Shown piece after piece: positions 11,936 to 21,585 of a stretch of DNA of 64,000 nucleotides. Position 1 is the first letter of the stretch. Each line of letters starts with the position of its first letter. The stretch spans positions 63,647,586-63,711,585 of the forward strand of contig CM055279.1 of the NCBI GenBank assembly GCA_029237695.1, in the 5' to 3' direction. A program made the position numbers and the translations under genes. Below the pieces are notes generated by a model. The model worked only from the letters and a program-made list of their open reading frames with translations. It was not told where the DNA came from and ran no database searches. The stretch comes from Conchocele bisecta. Lineage: Eukaryota; Mollusca; Bivalvia; Lucinida; Thyasiridae.

Positions 11936-12497
11936 CTTTTAATTACAATTAGATTTTTCTGGAATTACATAAATACATTTAATTATTGAATTTGATTAAA
12001 AGTATAAAATATTGAATATTATAATTTTACAAAAAAAATAATTTCCCCAAGCATTGCAGGTTATTAGGAATATGTGCTCGGAATAACAGTTTTGTTATAC
12101 TCAAAAGTAAATTGATATGTCTTAACCATGCAATAAAGCAATAATAGTCTTTATTCTTTACCACGATATTACTTGCTATTGCTAATTGTTCTGAATTACT
12201 AGTTGATTCAGTGCAAAACTAGTCCAAGTACAGATAGAATACCTGAGATTAATTAACAAATTGGATATTTCAGCGCAATACTAGTCCAACTCAAGTTAGC
12301 ATAGCATTGCGTTTAAGATAATGGTCAACTTGAGATAGACTACTTCGTTTCCGACTAATTAAAGTACTAATTAATTGGCGTTGGCAATTAATTTTTTCAC
12401 AGAGCGTGTATTTCAACCCAATTATTAAAATGTGTAAAAAAAATGATTTTGTGAAAAAATGAAGTTAGACTAGTTTTGCGCCAAACCCTCGATATGG

Positions 12498-13175
12498 AAT
12501 ATATATACAATGTCGACTCATTGTGTGCACCTAAGGCATTCCAGGTTAAATGTCATAACGTGCTGAGGTCAGTAAATGAGGTAAATTGTGTGACATTTGT
12601 TTCGGATAATGCTGCGCATCTGGTAGTGTAAACAAAATGGCGAACAGTGTAGACTGGATCAGCGGAGAAAAATTGGTAATAAACTCGAAGCAATACTATC
12701 CATTGACATAATGATAGGTTAGTTTCTTTGTTGGACTATTGATTTAGTAAGCAAGACCGATATTTCATCAACAGTGTCGAACGAGTTTACACATCTTTAC
12801 CATATTCTGAATACTCTTTAACCAAACTATCGGAATGTGATAAACCTGTGACAAAGTGCAGGGTTTAACCAACTGGTTTGTTCTGAAATCAACATAATAT
12901 ATTTGTATGCACATTACGCAAAATGCGCAGACTTAGCCGAAATGACAGTACGTGTAATATAGAGTAAATGGATCAGCTAGATCAGCATGTGCATCTACAG
13001 TCTGAACAGGATCTGCACTGTTCACCATTCCATCAATGAAACACCTGTCATGCTTCTAACAAGCTATATATATCAGTATCAGGGTGCAGGGTTGTGCTAT
13101 TTGTTCAGGAGCTACACTGATCATAAATCCCATAAGCCCCATTTCTCCAATCACATATATAGACGCAACTATGTA
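12498..13175 (+). repeat. Segmental paralogue B (empty site)
   Basis: Collinear with block A. At 13144-13162 it runs straight through the site that holds the 1,045-bp inverted-repeat element in block A. The ATG exon-like stretch is present near 12636 but is frame-shifted. Confidence 0.8.
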
Positions 13176-13185
13176 ACGTAACGTT

Positions 13186-13580
13186 GCTACGAGGGTTGGT
13201 CAATAAGTAGTGTCACTCAGAGCTCCAGATAAGCTTTGTGTCTAAAGCGTACTATACCCCCTGATTTCAAAATCGTGGCGTATTTTACTTTGACAAATGG
13301 GTTTAACTTATTGATTGTCTCCTTTACTAAATAGGGAACAAATGATAAAAAACATAACAAATTAAACATTCCCTTACTTTGAGTTAATGCTTGCTTTTTG
13401 CAGCTCAACTAAGTGAATGTTCAACTGTATGACACTATTTTCACTACTCAATTTGAAAATCAATGCGTATTTTCACATTTCTGTGCATATTGTGTACTAC
13501 TACTTTTGATAATCAATGCGTATTCAGCTAAATTAATTGCGTAAAATACGCCAATACGCACCTTATCTGGAGCTCTAGTC
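13186..13580. mobile_element. Mariner-like terminus with a nested small element
   Basis: The sequence cgagggttggtcaataagta at 13190 resembles a Tc1/mariner-type terminus. A reverse-orientation relative is at about 38868-38900 (acttattgacccaccctcg). Just inside is an inverted pair, agagctccagataagc at 13218 and accttatctggagctct at 13561, enclosing about 360 bp with repeated gcgtatt motifs. This is probably a MITE. No transposase is present. Confidence 0.55.
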
Positions 13581-13945
13581 ACTTGACCATTATCTTTCAA
13601 ACAACTCATCCAACTTGAATACAATTTGGCACTTGCATTCATTGACGTTATTTGCATTAACGTAGCGTTCACGGCGGCGATACAGTATATGACGTATGTA
13701 AAAAAATGTGTGGCTCCTTTCAGTGCCGGACAGGAGACTACGAAATATGAGAACTGCTGATTTCAATTACAGACGCAGATAATGTTGAGAAAATGATAGA
13801 AATAAATGGCATAGCTGGTTGAATGAAACGGGAATAGATTAGTCATGCATACAACATATCTCATTTTCAAACAATTTTAACAAAGTGTTTAAAAATGTGA
13901 ACAATTTTTGGGTGTCTGTTTGTTTCTTTGTTTGTTTATAAGTGT
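13581..13945. other. Intergenic, no gene seen
   Basis: Only short unconvincing frames. No element ends recognised. Confidence 0.5.
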
Positions 13946-13949
13946 TTGA

Positions 13950-14030
13950 CGGCCTATCAACAGCTAAGGTCATGTAAGGCCGGGCAAACGGGTTCGATCC
14001 CATTTTAACCTGTTGGGTGTCTGACAATTT
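13950..14030 (+). repeat. tRNA-like / SINE fragment
   Basis: A B-box sequence (gggttcgatccc) near 13989 is preceded by an A-box-like ctaaggtcatgtaagg. It is too degenerate to fold into a tRNA, so a SINE remnant is the likeliest reading. Confidence 0.45.
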
Positions 14031-15125
14031 TCGTTCAGAGCAAAAATAGTGACATGTTCAAATCGTCAACAAATCACCCGAACTATGTGCAATGACGAAG
14101 ACACCATCATGTCATTCATCGAGGTCAATGAAGAGGCAAAACTATGTCTTTATCGGAATTAACAAGCCAGACTAAGCCTAGGAATGCGATGATTTGAACC
14201 CTCATTGATAAGAAATAATCTGGCCGAAATAGGGGAAATATAAACTTCTGATACGATTTTCGCACAAGTTCGATTATGTTATTATAGTACATCGGTGTTA
14301 AAATGGTAAAATAATCAACAAAGACTATCACAAATCATTTATCCCAAGCTGTAAAGCATAAACTCCAGAAAGAGCCTAAAAGAACTGGACGTGGCATCTA
14401 TATTTTTACAAAATTACGTGAATTGCCACCACGCGCGACGGCATTGCTACGCGTGCGGTATTATGATGTTCTACCATATCCTGCCTATTCGTCGGAAAAA
14501 AACTACACCAACATAGGCCTAGTTATAATCATTTATTTGAAAAATGTTCTACAACGTAGCCATTATTATAACTTATATGACATCCAGTCACACTTGACCA
14601 CATGTGTCGAATGTATCAGTGGCTGTTGCTTAGCAACGGATACTACGGTATGGTGACAACGGGAATATTCGGTCATAAACCATGTAGACCCCACGAGAGA
14701 CTACACTGACGGTATGTAGAACGATACGTGTAGTTTTACACATACTTTTAAAGGTATGTATTGTTGCAATAACTTTGTGGTGAAGCAATGTTATTCAATG
14801 ACACAGATAAGTATTATATACCTGTAAAATTCCCTACTCCCAGAATGGTTCAGCTGTGTGAATTTGACATGTGGTCTGGTCTGTGATTTGGGAGTAAGAG
14901 ACAGCACATGGCCTGGGCTGACCTCTGGTGACCCCTCTCCCAGAAACCATCATGCATGAACAAGCAACATTGGTCATTACCTGTATGGTGGCAAACTCGG
15001 TCATACATGCAATGATTCACAGTTTAGAGTGTTACTGTTATTATTATGCAACCCAAATCAATAGTGGCTATCTGTACCAACTGGCCTGTTGCATAGTAAA
15101 ATGGTCAAATGGGTTAGCATCAGAA
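14031..15125. other. Intergenic, no gene seen
   Basis: Short frames (up to 94 codons) without recognisable motifs, and no paired inverted repeats found by eye. Confidence 0.5.
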
Positions 15126-15129
15126 GTAA

Positions 15130-15295
15130 ACAAGAAATGCGTCTGTCGAACGCGGATGCCACCTGCAGCATATTTGAGAAACTGTGACAAAGTGGTTAAC
15201 CGAAAAGTGTGACGGACTGACAGACGGACGGACAGACGGACGGTCCAAACACTATATGCCACCCGTTTCTTCGAAACCCGGTGGCATAACAATAA
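15130..15295 (+). repeat. 3' end of a mollusc-type dispersed repeat
   Basis: Contains gcggatgccacctgcagc, then a degenerate (GACGGACA)n tail at 15211-15243. It ends in a short hairpin, ccacccgtttc/gaaacccggtgg. The layout parallels the 3' end of the 6886-7784 family. Confidence 0.6.
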
Positions 15296-15404
15296 AGTAC
15301 AATATTCCATTACACTTTGTACATTTGTTTATTTTTCAACATCCCTTTCTACTGAATGCAACTTTTGACATACGTTTGCAAAAACACGTGCACGTCACTA
15401 CTGT

Positions 15405-15965
15405 TAACAAAGGGGACGGACGTTACTTGTAATAGATCAAACTTCTCTTTAAATGATGTACATGTTACACCTATCAATTGCCAAACAAAAAAAATCCAAG
15501 TAACTAACGGTTTCCAAATTATTACATGTATGCTAGAGGCAGTAATTTTTTTCAACACAAATTGCTATTAGATCATTTATGCTAACATTTGAAATCTGCT
15601 TGGTATACCACTGATTTGCTAATCATAAGTAAATGTATGATACATGCATATAATAAAATTATATCTAGTTGAACCTTAGTGGTCTAAAGAGAAATGAAAT
15701 ATGATATTTAAATACTCCGACCACGGGGACGGACGTTACAAATTAGGGGACGGACGTTACATACATGACCAAGCTTCATATTCTTTCAACCAACATGCAA
15801 AATGTAGTTTTGTCCTCCAAAATTATGTACATGTTATCACTAACAATTCTAAAACTAATCCAATGAACATTTGTAACTGTTTCAAAAGTATTATGTCTCT
15901 GTTAGAGGAAGTAACTTTTTCAAACTCAAAGTGCTACAGAATCATTATTGCTAAGATTTGAATCA
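15405..15965 (+). repeat. Two diverged direct copies with a GGGGACGGACGTTAC motif
   Basis: The motif ggggacggacgttac occurs at about 15412, 15725 and 15748. The DNA after it (tgtacatgttac..., gaggcagtaa/gaggaagtaac, gctaacattt/gctaagattt) aligns between about 15412-15600 and 15748-15965. No recognisable coding sequence. Confidence 0.6.
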
Positions 15966-15991
15966 GACATGATACACATAGTATTAACCAG

Positions 15992-16989
15992 TCAAAAGCA
16001 AGTACCCCATATATGATATATATGATATATGTTTTCACTCTTTGAGCCCAGAGTACATATAGCCCTATTAGTCTGCGAGCGGCTCATAGTTCGTTTCACA
16101 AGCGTATTATCTTGGGATGTGTTATGTGTGGTATGAACAATGTTATCAGTTGTGGACGGACATTCGTCTTGTCTCAGATCACACGCTTCCATAATGGATT
16201 CATTCAGATTGTCTATTGGGTCATTGTCAGTGCATCTACAGATCAAACATGCATATTCATACTCATCTTCCTCATATATTTTTTGGAGACTGATATGTAT
16301 AGATTCACAGGTGTAGTGGTACCACTGTAGGCATGTGTCACATTGTACACCTTCCTCAACTGAAATTTCGCAGTGAGGGCAGTCATCAGGGTGGATATCA
16401 TTTCCCTGCTGCGGGTTTCCAGCTGGTGTTGGTCTTGTATTTGACGGATTGGCCATTAGTTGGCTGTCTGTTGATACATGTAGATTCAGAGGCATGGACG
16501 TCCATCTTTGGTGCATTGTTCGATTGGATGTAAAATGTTTGACATGAAAATGTCTGGCTTCTTAAAACCATTAACTAAAATAGAGCATTGTGTGTTATAA
16601 AAGTTCATCGTAAACTTCTGTTGTTGTCTCGCTGTCCCGTCTTTTCTTTTAGTTGAGACCTTGTGGACTGTATCTATATTTTGCCCAGACTGTTGGACAT
16701 TTATCTCTGTGCGGACATTAAATAGACTCATAAAAGATGTATCAGATAGATGTTTACTGGTTTCCAATTCGAAGTATTTGAAGGCGGCCGTACTAAGGTT
16801 AATGACAAAATTCATTCCCTTCTTCATTGTATATTTTATATGATCCGTGTAGATTTCATGCGGGCCATTGTTGGGGCTTTGTGGGAGCGCTGAGTGGTCC
16901 ATTGGTCCAGTGAATCTGGGTGTTTGTCTTCGGACCCTGGTGGGTCTTCCGGCTATGACAGATAGCTGTACACTTGCAGGTAGGGGCAA
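15992..16989 (-). pseudogene. Non-LTR-retroelement-like ORF with PHD finger (frame-shifted)
   Basis: Two overlapping minus-strand frames (16989-16486, then 16516-15992) read as one protein of about 330 residues with a frame shift near 16500. The first part carries a segment seen before PHD fingers in mollusc and cnidarian retroelement ORFs (around the QKFTMNFYNTQCSILVNG segment). The second part has a clear Cys4-His-Cys3 PHD pattern: CPHC, CDTC, a WYHYTC core, then CLIC. Proteins of this type usually precede an endonuclease/reverse-transcriptase ORF, which is absent here, so this is a 5' fragment. Family recall is moderate; the zinc finger is seen directly. Confidence 0.6.
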
Positions 16990-17554
16990 ATTTAAATTTA
17001 TACTCTCATTTATCTCTGTTCTATAGAGTGAGATTACATTTATGTAGTGAGTATCAGATTAAATGACTGTTTATACATGTAGTTTAGCAGTAGATGGTCT
17101 GGATAAGATATTCGGGTCTCAACCGTTACACTACAACCGTTACACTATACAATAGTCCAGTAAAAAAGTCTGTATTAGATGGACATAAAGGTTCACACAA
17201 ATCGATCACTGGCACAGGATGTCGCATACACACATAGTTATTGTATTAAAATTTATGCGTTGAATAACAGTAAAAAAGAGGTTAAGAATTACTCATGTCT
17301 CACATAGTAGAGTCCTGGGGCCCGTTTCACTAAACTTCTTACGATAAGAAATTATCGTACGAACTTCTTAGGCGCATTTTACCGTTTCACTAACGTCAAT
17401 TTCCTGCGAACTTTCTTGCGAAGTTCGTAACTTTCCTCGTAAGTCTGCGATAGGTATTGGGCTGTCGTACGAAGATTTGTTAGCGCAAGTGTCACGGCCG
17501 CCATACATGTATTTCATGAATAAAATCGCCATAAAATCGTCCGTGCATATTTCG

Positions 17555-17785
17555 CCCTATAGGTTTCACCCTATACTTCCGTCTGTCTGTCTGTCCGTTT
17601 ATTTTTGGCATTACTTAGTAATACATTACCCTCACTACTGATCGTACGTCCGTTCGTCTGTTTATTTTGTTTTTAAGTGTTGGTCTGTCCATCTGTCTGT
17701 TTTTTTGTTGTTTTTTTTTTTTTTTTTTTGGAAGTTTTTGTAAGTTTCTCAAATCACTTATAGGGGCCCTAATGCGTAGACAGAC
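17555..17785 (+). repeat. Dispersed repeat with GTCT/T-rich tract (relative at 60580-60700)
   Basis: Begins cgccctataggtttcaccct, runs into (GTCT)n at 17581-17595 and a long T run at 17700-17730, and ends near ataggggccctaa. The block at 60585-60700 has the same order of motifs. Confidence 0.6.
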
Positions 17786-17799
17786 CGGATTATCTAGCG

Positions 17800-17990
17800 T
17801 TAGCTGCTTATCAGTTAGCTAGCAAATGCAACCCAGATATAACGTGGCTTATAGAGTAGTGACTCACTATACTTGTAGCTGTTGATCAGTTAGTGCAGCA
17901 AATGCAGCCTGATATAACGTGGCTTATATAATAGTGATTCGCTATACTTGTACCTGCTGATCAGTTAGGCCAGCATATGCAGCCTTATAT
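17800..17990 (+). repeat. ~75-bp tandem repeat, three copies
   Basis: Units carry gatcagttag, agcaaatgca and atataacgtggcttata, then gtgactcactatacttgta. Starts are near 17805, 17878 and 17955. Confidence 0.75.
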
Positions 17991-18960
17991 ACTGAGCAAA
18001 ACTAGAAACGTCCCTCCATGTTTAAGGAAAGATTCATCAAAAACCAAAAGGGTTACTTTTAAAAATCAAAATGGAAAAACCAGTTCATTCATTTCTGTAT
18101 CAAAGCCAATAAATTGCATTTGGATATCTTGTTACATATTCGAGAGATAACCGGCCAAGGGCGGTAGGGGTCAAAATCAAAAATCACAAAAACTCAGAAA
18201 TGTGTTACTTAATGTTTAGAGATGGAATTTCAATAAGTAATGTGGCAAATTCAGTAAATCTCGTTAGTACCTAGTGTGGCCACCATTTGCATGAATGCAT
18301 GCAATGATCCTACGCCGCATCGACGTGACGTAACGCAATACCAGTGCGTTGGGCAAATTCCTCCATTCCCGTTGTAACGCCCGTGTAAGATCGCGAACAT
18401 TGTCAATCTGATGGTTAGCTCGTGCTTTGCGGCCCAGCTCATCCCATATGTGCTCAATGGGATTGAGATCCGGGGAGACCGCGGGCCATGGCATGACGTC
18501 GACGTTGTTTTGCTGTAAGTATTGAGTGGTGACCCTGGCTACGTGAGGGCGGGCATTGCCGTGCATCAATGTCACACCAGGACCATGCTGACGGATAAAT
18601 GGTAAGGCATGTGCATTTAGCACATCTGCAACATAACGTTGTGCATTGATGTTGCCCTGTACAACAACCAAATCTGTCTTCCGGTTTCCCATGATCCCAC
18701 CCCAGACCATTACGCTCCCTCCCCAAAACCTGTTCTTCTCAACAATGCAACAATCGGTGAATCTTTCATTTTTACGCCTGTATACCCGTATTCTTCCGTC
18801 AGCATGACTAACTGGTTCCAGGTCCATACCAAACCAAAGCCACTTGGCCCCTTCCCCTAAATGTAATAGGAAATCAGACTTTGTATATAAGTGTGATGAA
18901 AACAACCAATAGGACGTTGCACAAACTTGTATTTATGGGTATGTCAAATTATTTGTGGTA
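17991..18960 (-). mobile_element. Tc1/mariner-like element nested in the Harbinger
   Basis: A transposase frame on the minus strand is bounded on one side by a terminus-like actgagcaaaactagaaacg at 17991 preceded by TA. The matching inverted end beyond 18905 was not found, so the 5' side is probably truncated. Confidence 0.6.
18264..18905 (-). CDS. Tc1-like transposase, C-terminal two thirds, catalytically altered
   Basis: A 213-residue frame with the hallmark Tc1 core: GGSVMVWGGI, then LMHGNARPHVARVT, then the DLNPIEHIWDELGR block holding the third catalytic acidic residue. In Tc1 transposases the second catalytic Asp sits in a QDNARPH-type motif; here the Asp is Gly, so strand cleavage should be abolished. 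The N-terminal DNA-binding domain and the first catalytic Asp region are missing or lie beyond the frame start. The codon at 18905 is an internal start, not a true one. This is a dead transposase fragment. Confidence 0.85.
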   Translation of the reverse strand: MFSSHLYTKSDFLLHLGEGAKWLWFGMDLEPVSHADGRIRVYRRKNERFTDCCIVEKNRFWGGSVMVWGGIMGNRKTDLVVVQGNINAQRYVADVLNAHALPFIRQHGPGVTLMHGNARPHVARVTTQYLQQNNVDVMPWPAVSPDLNPIEHIWDELGRKARANHQIDNVRDLTRALQREWRNLPNALVLRYVTSMRRRIIACIHANGGHTRY

Positions 18961-19065
18961 TGTGTAAAACGCCACAAGATGTATTGCATTTACTAAGATG
19001 GCCAATACGGCAACTCCATGACCCGCATAGTATACAGTACAAATGAAAGCAAATAAAAATCACAT

Positions 19066-19505
19066 TTGAGATCATCAAAGACTCGAGCACTTGAAACTTT
19101 GCAGACATTGGTTACCCTGCGCTGCCTAGCGAAGAGTGAGTTCTACTCCGAGGCTGGCGACATCCACGGTGTCTCTAGGAGTTCGGTTTCTCGGTGTATT
19201 AATGATGTTGTCTCAGCCATCAATAATCGACTGGACAACATCAGTTTTCCAACCGAGGAATAAGACCTGGCCAACTGTAAAAAAGCCTTTTATTGTGTGG
19301 CCAGGATTCCGAACACCCTGGGCGCCGTGGATGGGACACTCAGTGTCAGTCCAATTCACTTTCCTGGTTTTCAACTTGCTGGACTAAGGCAGTTGATTTA
19401 ACAGCTGTCGTCTGGTTGTCAAAGTCGGACCGGATGTTTACATTCAAAGGGCTTGATGGATTTCCAATACTGAAGAATTCTTAAGAAGTTCGTAACTTAA
19501 GAAAT
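19066..19505 (+). pseudogene. HARBI1-type nuclease remnant of the Harbinger element
   Basis: The frame from 19066 encodes a helix-turn-helix-like stretch (GVSRSSVSRCINDVV) typical of the N-terminal half of PIF/Harbinger nucleases. A TAA at 19261 follows, and then in the same frame comes the IPNTLGAVDGT motif with the first catalytic Asp. After that the frame degenerates and the DDE core is deleted, so no working transposase is made. Upstream sequence is displaced by the nested Tc1 copy. Confidence 0.7.
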
Positions 19506-19899
19506 TTCGTACGCACATGTCAGTGAAACGCACGTAAGAAGTTCGCAAGAAATTCGTACAAAAAGTATCGTAGACGTAAGAAAGTTTGTAGCGTAAGAAG
19601 TTTAGTGAAACGGGCCCCAGGTTTAAAAGTCAAATATCAAGTGGCACTTTCCTATTGTGTCATAACACATTGCTGTTAAGAACTAAAATGTATCCGCTTC
19701 CAACTGAGATAGTATAATAGTACATGTAATTTGTATGCATTGCTAAAAGATCTGTGTATCCATTGATGGAAGTAAAATATTTATTTCTGTGGGTAAAACT
19801 AGTAATACACTGAACTCCGATAAGCGACAAGGTGTTATTTGAGTACGGCACCTTCGAAATGCAAGCACGTAGTTACAGTAAAATATCGGAGAATTCCGT

Positions 19900-20215
19900 A
19901 TTAAGGTTCATAAAATATAATATTTGGCTTCACATTTGAGGGCATAGAACATTTTACATATGTATGTAAGGCTCCTTCAACAACACGCGGTTGGTTGTGT
20001 TGTCTATATTTGCTTCGCAATTGCGGGCATAGAATATAAAGTGCAAGTTTGACACGGCTTCAACTAATTGTCACAAAGACGAATAAAGATAGGAATGTGT
20101 AGTCTCTAATGTCTATATTTGCTTCACAATTGAGGGTATAGGATATAAAATGCAAGTTCGGGACAGCTTCAACTAATTGTCCCAAGGAGGAATAAAACTG
20201 GAATTCTTTGAGAAT
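19900..20215 (+). repeat. ~110-125-bp diverged tandem repeat
   Basis: tctatatttgcttcgcaatt followed by gggcatagaatataaa occurs near 20010, a second copy starts near 20112, and a partial copy is near 19918. Each is followed by cttcaactaattgtc. Confidence 0.7.
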
Positions 20216-20934
20216 CTGGATGTGTAGATTGGTAGTACATATCAGATAAGATACGGTTGCAAAGATAATAGTATGCTATAATAGTTCAGGCTTGGGTTTA
20301 CACCATATTATTGCAATATAAATTCACAAGTTCATTATTTCCAAGATGGCTGCTGCTGAAAATTCTTGCCGGCTGAAAATTTCCGCATCAAATTCAGAAT
20401 GGGAACCTTAGTTCTTACCCGGGACGCGTTTTAGCTCGTTCACATTACATATATACACAACAGAAATGTTAGAAATGTTTGTGTGACTGTACAGATTAAA
20501 ACACTTTGTGATATAATTAAAAATTTCCTAAAATTTGTGAGCTCAAAAATGTGCGTCCTTTCAGTTCGGCGTTCAGTGCATCTTCTTTACAAGAATATTA
20601 AACATATGATCCTTGAAATAACAATGTCTCAATATAGTTTAAAACACAGATGCTAGCCCATTACATGCAAACATGATGGTTTTTGAGGGCTTCATTTGAC
20701 AAAAAATTATACTTTGCCTTGTCCGATTTTCATAAAATTCACGTCTACATTTACGTTGTCAAATATACTAAATGAATATGTGTATACGGTTAACAATATT
20801 GTAGTGCTAATCAATATTTTAGGGCATTACATGTTTTTTCACTGAATTGACCATTTTACTGTGCAACAGGCCAACTAACATTACAACAGTATTATGTGAC
20901 CACAGGTGCCAGAAAAGAAATCACCGATAATATC
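20216..20934. other. Intergenic up to the left end of Element 1, no gene seen
   Basis: AT-rich. A short ATG frame near 20346 (aagATGGCTGC, 21 codons) has no splice donor next to it and is not called. Confidence 0.5.
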
Positions 20935-20939
20935 TAGTT

Positions 20940-21141
20940 AGTAGTAGTAAGGGAGTCAAAATGATACCACCTACCGTGATATCATTTATAACCCTCTATA
21001 ATACCCCCACCACCCCAGAAAATAAAAAAATTGGTTAACGAGGAAAATTGGGTCTCCCGACAGCAAATTTATGAATTTTTTGAGAAAATAATTTTGAAAA
21101 GAGGGAGTCCCAATTATATTGGTAATTGACTTTTGAAAAAA
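20940..21141 (+). repeat. Element 1 left terminal inverted repeat
   Basis: 202 bp matching 37885-38086 in inverse with about five differences. The outermost bases are AGTAGTAGTAAGGGAGTC, followed by a small internal hairpin (AATGATA ... TATCATT, 20960-20986). The TAGTT target duplication precedes it. Confidence 0.9.
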
Positions 21142-21148
21142 GTCGAAA

Positions 21149-21445
21149 TCATTCATGCAAGTACAATAGTTTATATTCCAACACCTCATTTTTCTCCTCC
21201 GATATAGCTAATTTATTTCGCAGATCAGCAACTAATTCTACCAGCTCTAGTCTACCACGTTCACCTTTAGCCACCTGACAGCGTAGTTGCTTATGTCTAC
21301 AAAGAGTTTGGGCACTAACGAATTTACAATGGCATATAGGGCATTGAAATTGTGGGGGGACACAAGGAAACTTTCTACGTCTCGCTAGATGCCTTCGTAG
21401 ATAGTCTTTACACGTAAACGTCTTACAACAAGTCTCACATTCCAT
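21149..21445 (-). CDS. Small C2H2 zinc-finger protein with C-terminal coiled coil
   Basis: 98 residues, transcribed outward toward the left end. Two zinc-finger-like units are visible: C3-x2-C6 with a downstream His/Cys set, and CPIC-x12-H near residues 37-53 followed by a Cys. A charged heptad-like tail follows at about residues 64-95. Similar small zinc-finger proteins occur in Mavericks and other large DNA viruses, where they are presumed DNA-binding regulators. The gene lies divergently from the polymerase across a 140-bp gap holding a long palindrome. The frame is intact, one of few in this element. The regulatory role is inferred. Confidence 0.6.
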   Translation of the reverse strand: MECETCCKTFTCKDYLRRHLARRRKFPCVPPQFQCPICHCKFVSAQTLCRHKQLRCQVAKGERGRLELVELVADLRNKLAISEEKNEVLEYKLLYLHE

Positions 21446-21462
21446 TATATATGTATATAACC

Positions 21463-21543
21463 TATGAAATTTATCTGTTCAATTGGACGTGAAAAAAACA
21501 TTATGTAAATTTTTGACGTCCAATTGAACAGATAAATTTTATA
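21463..21543. promoter_or_regulatory. Long palindrome in the divergent promoter region
   Basis: A 28-bp arm at 21463-21490 (ends caattggacgt) pairs almost perfectly with 21516-21543 (acgtccaattg...) around a 25-base loop. It sits between the zinc-finger gene and the polymerase. A single half-copy (tgttcaatttggacgtgaaa) occurs next to the right TIR at about 37836-37856. An operator, promoter or replication signal is possible; the function is not shown. Confidence 0.6.
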
Positions 21544-21585
21544 GGATATACAAAAGTATATATACAAAAGTATAATACAGAAAAT

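Larger units (their letters stand above)
17314..19621. mobile_element. PIF/Harbinger-like DNA transposon (degenerate, 2.3 kb)
   Basis: Both ends carry the terminus CCTGGGGCCCGTTTCACTAA followed by acttcttacg, inverted at 19600-19621. Subterminal regions are rich in cgtacgaa and ttcgtaa motifs. Inside lie a HARBI1-type nuclease remnant (19066 onward), a short tandem array and a nested Tc1-like copy. A related deletion derivative sits at 62708-62957. No clean 3-bp target duplication was found. Confidence 0.75.

Noticed and set aside
20346..20410. First coding exon starting aagATGGCTGC
   Set aside because: The frame ends after 21 codons and no splice donor is near it.
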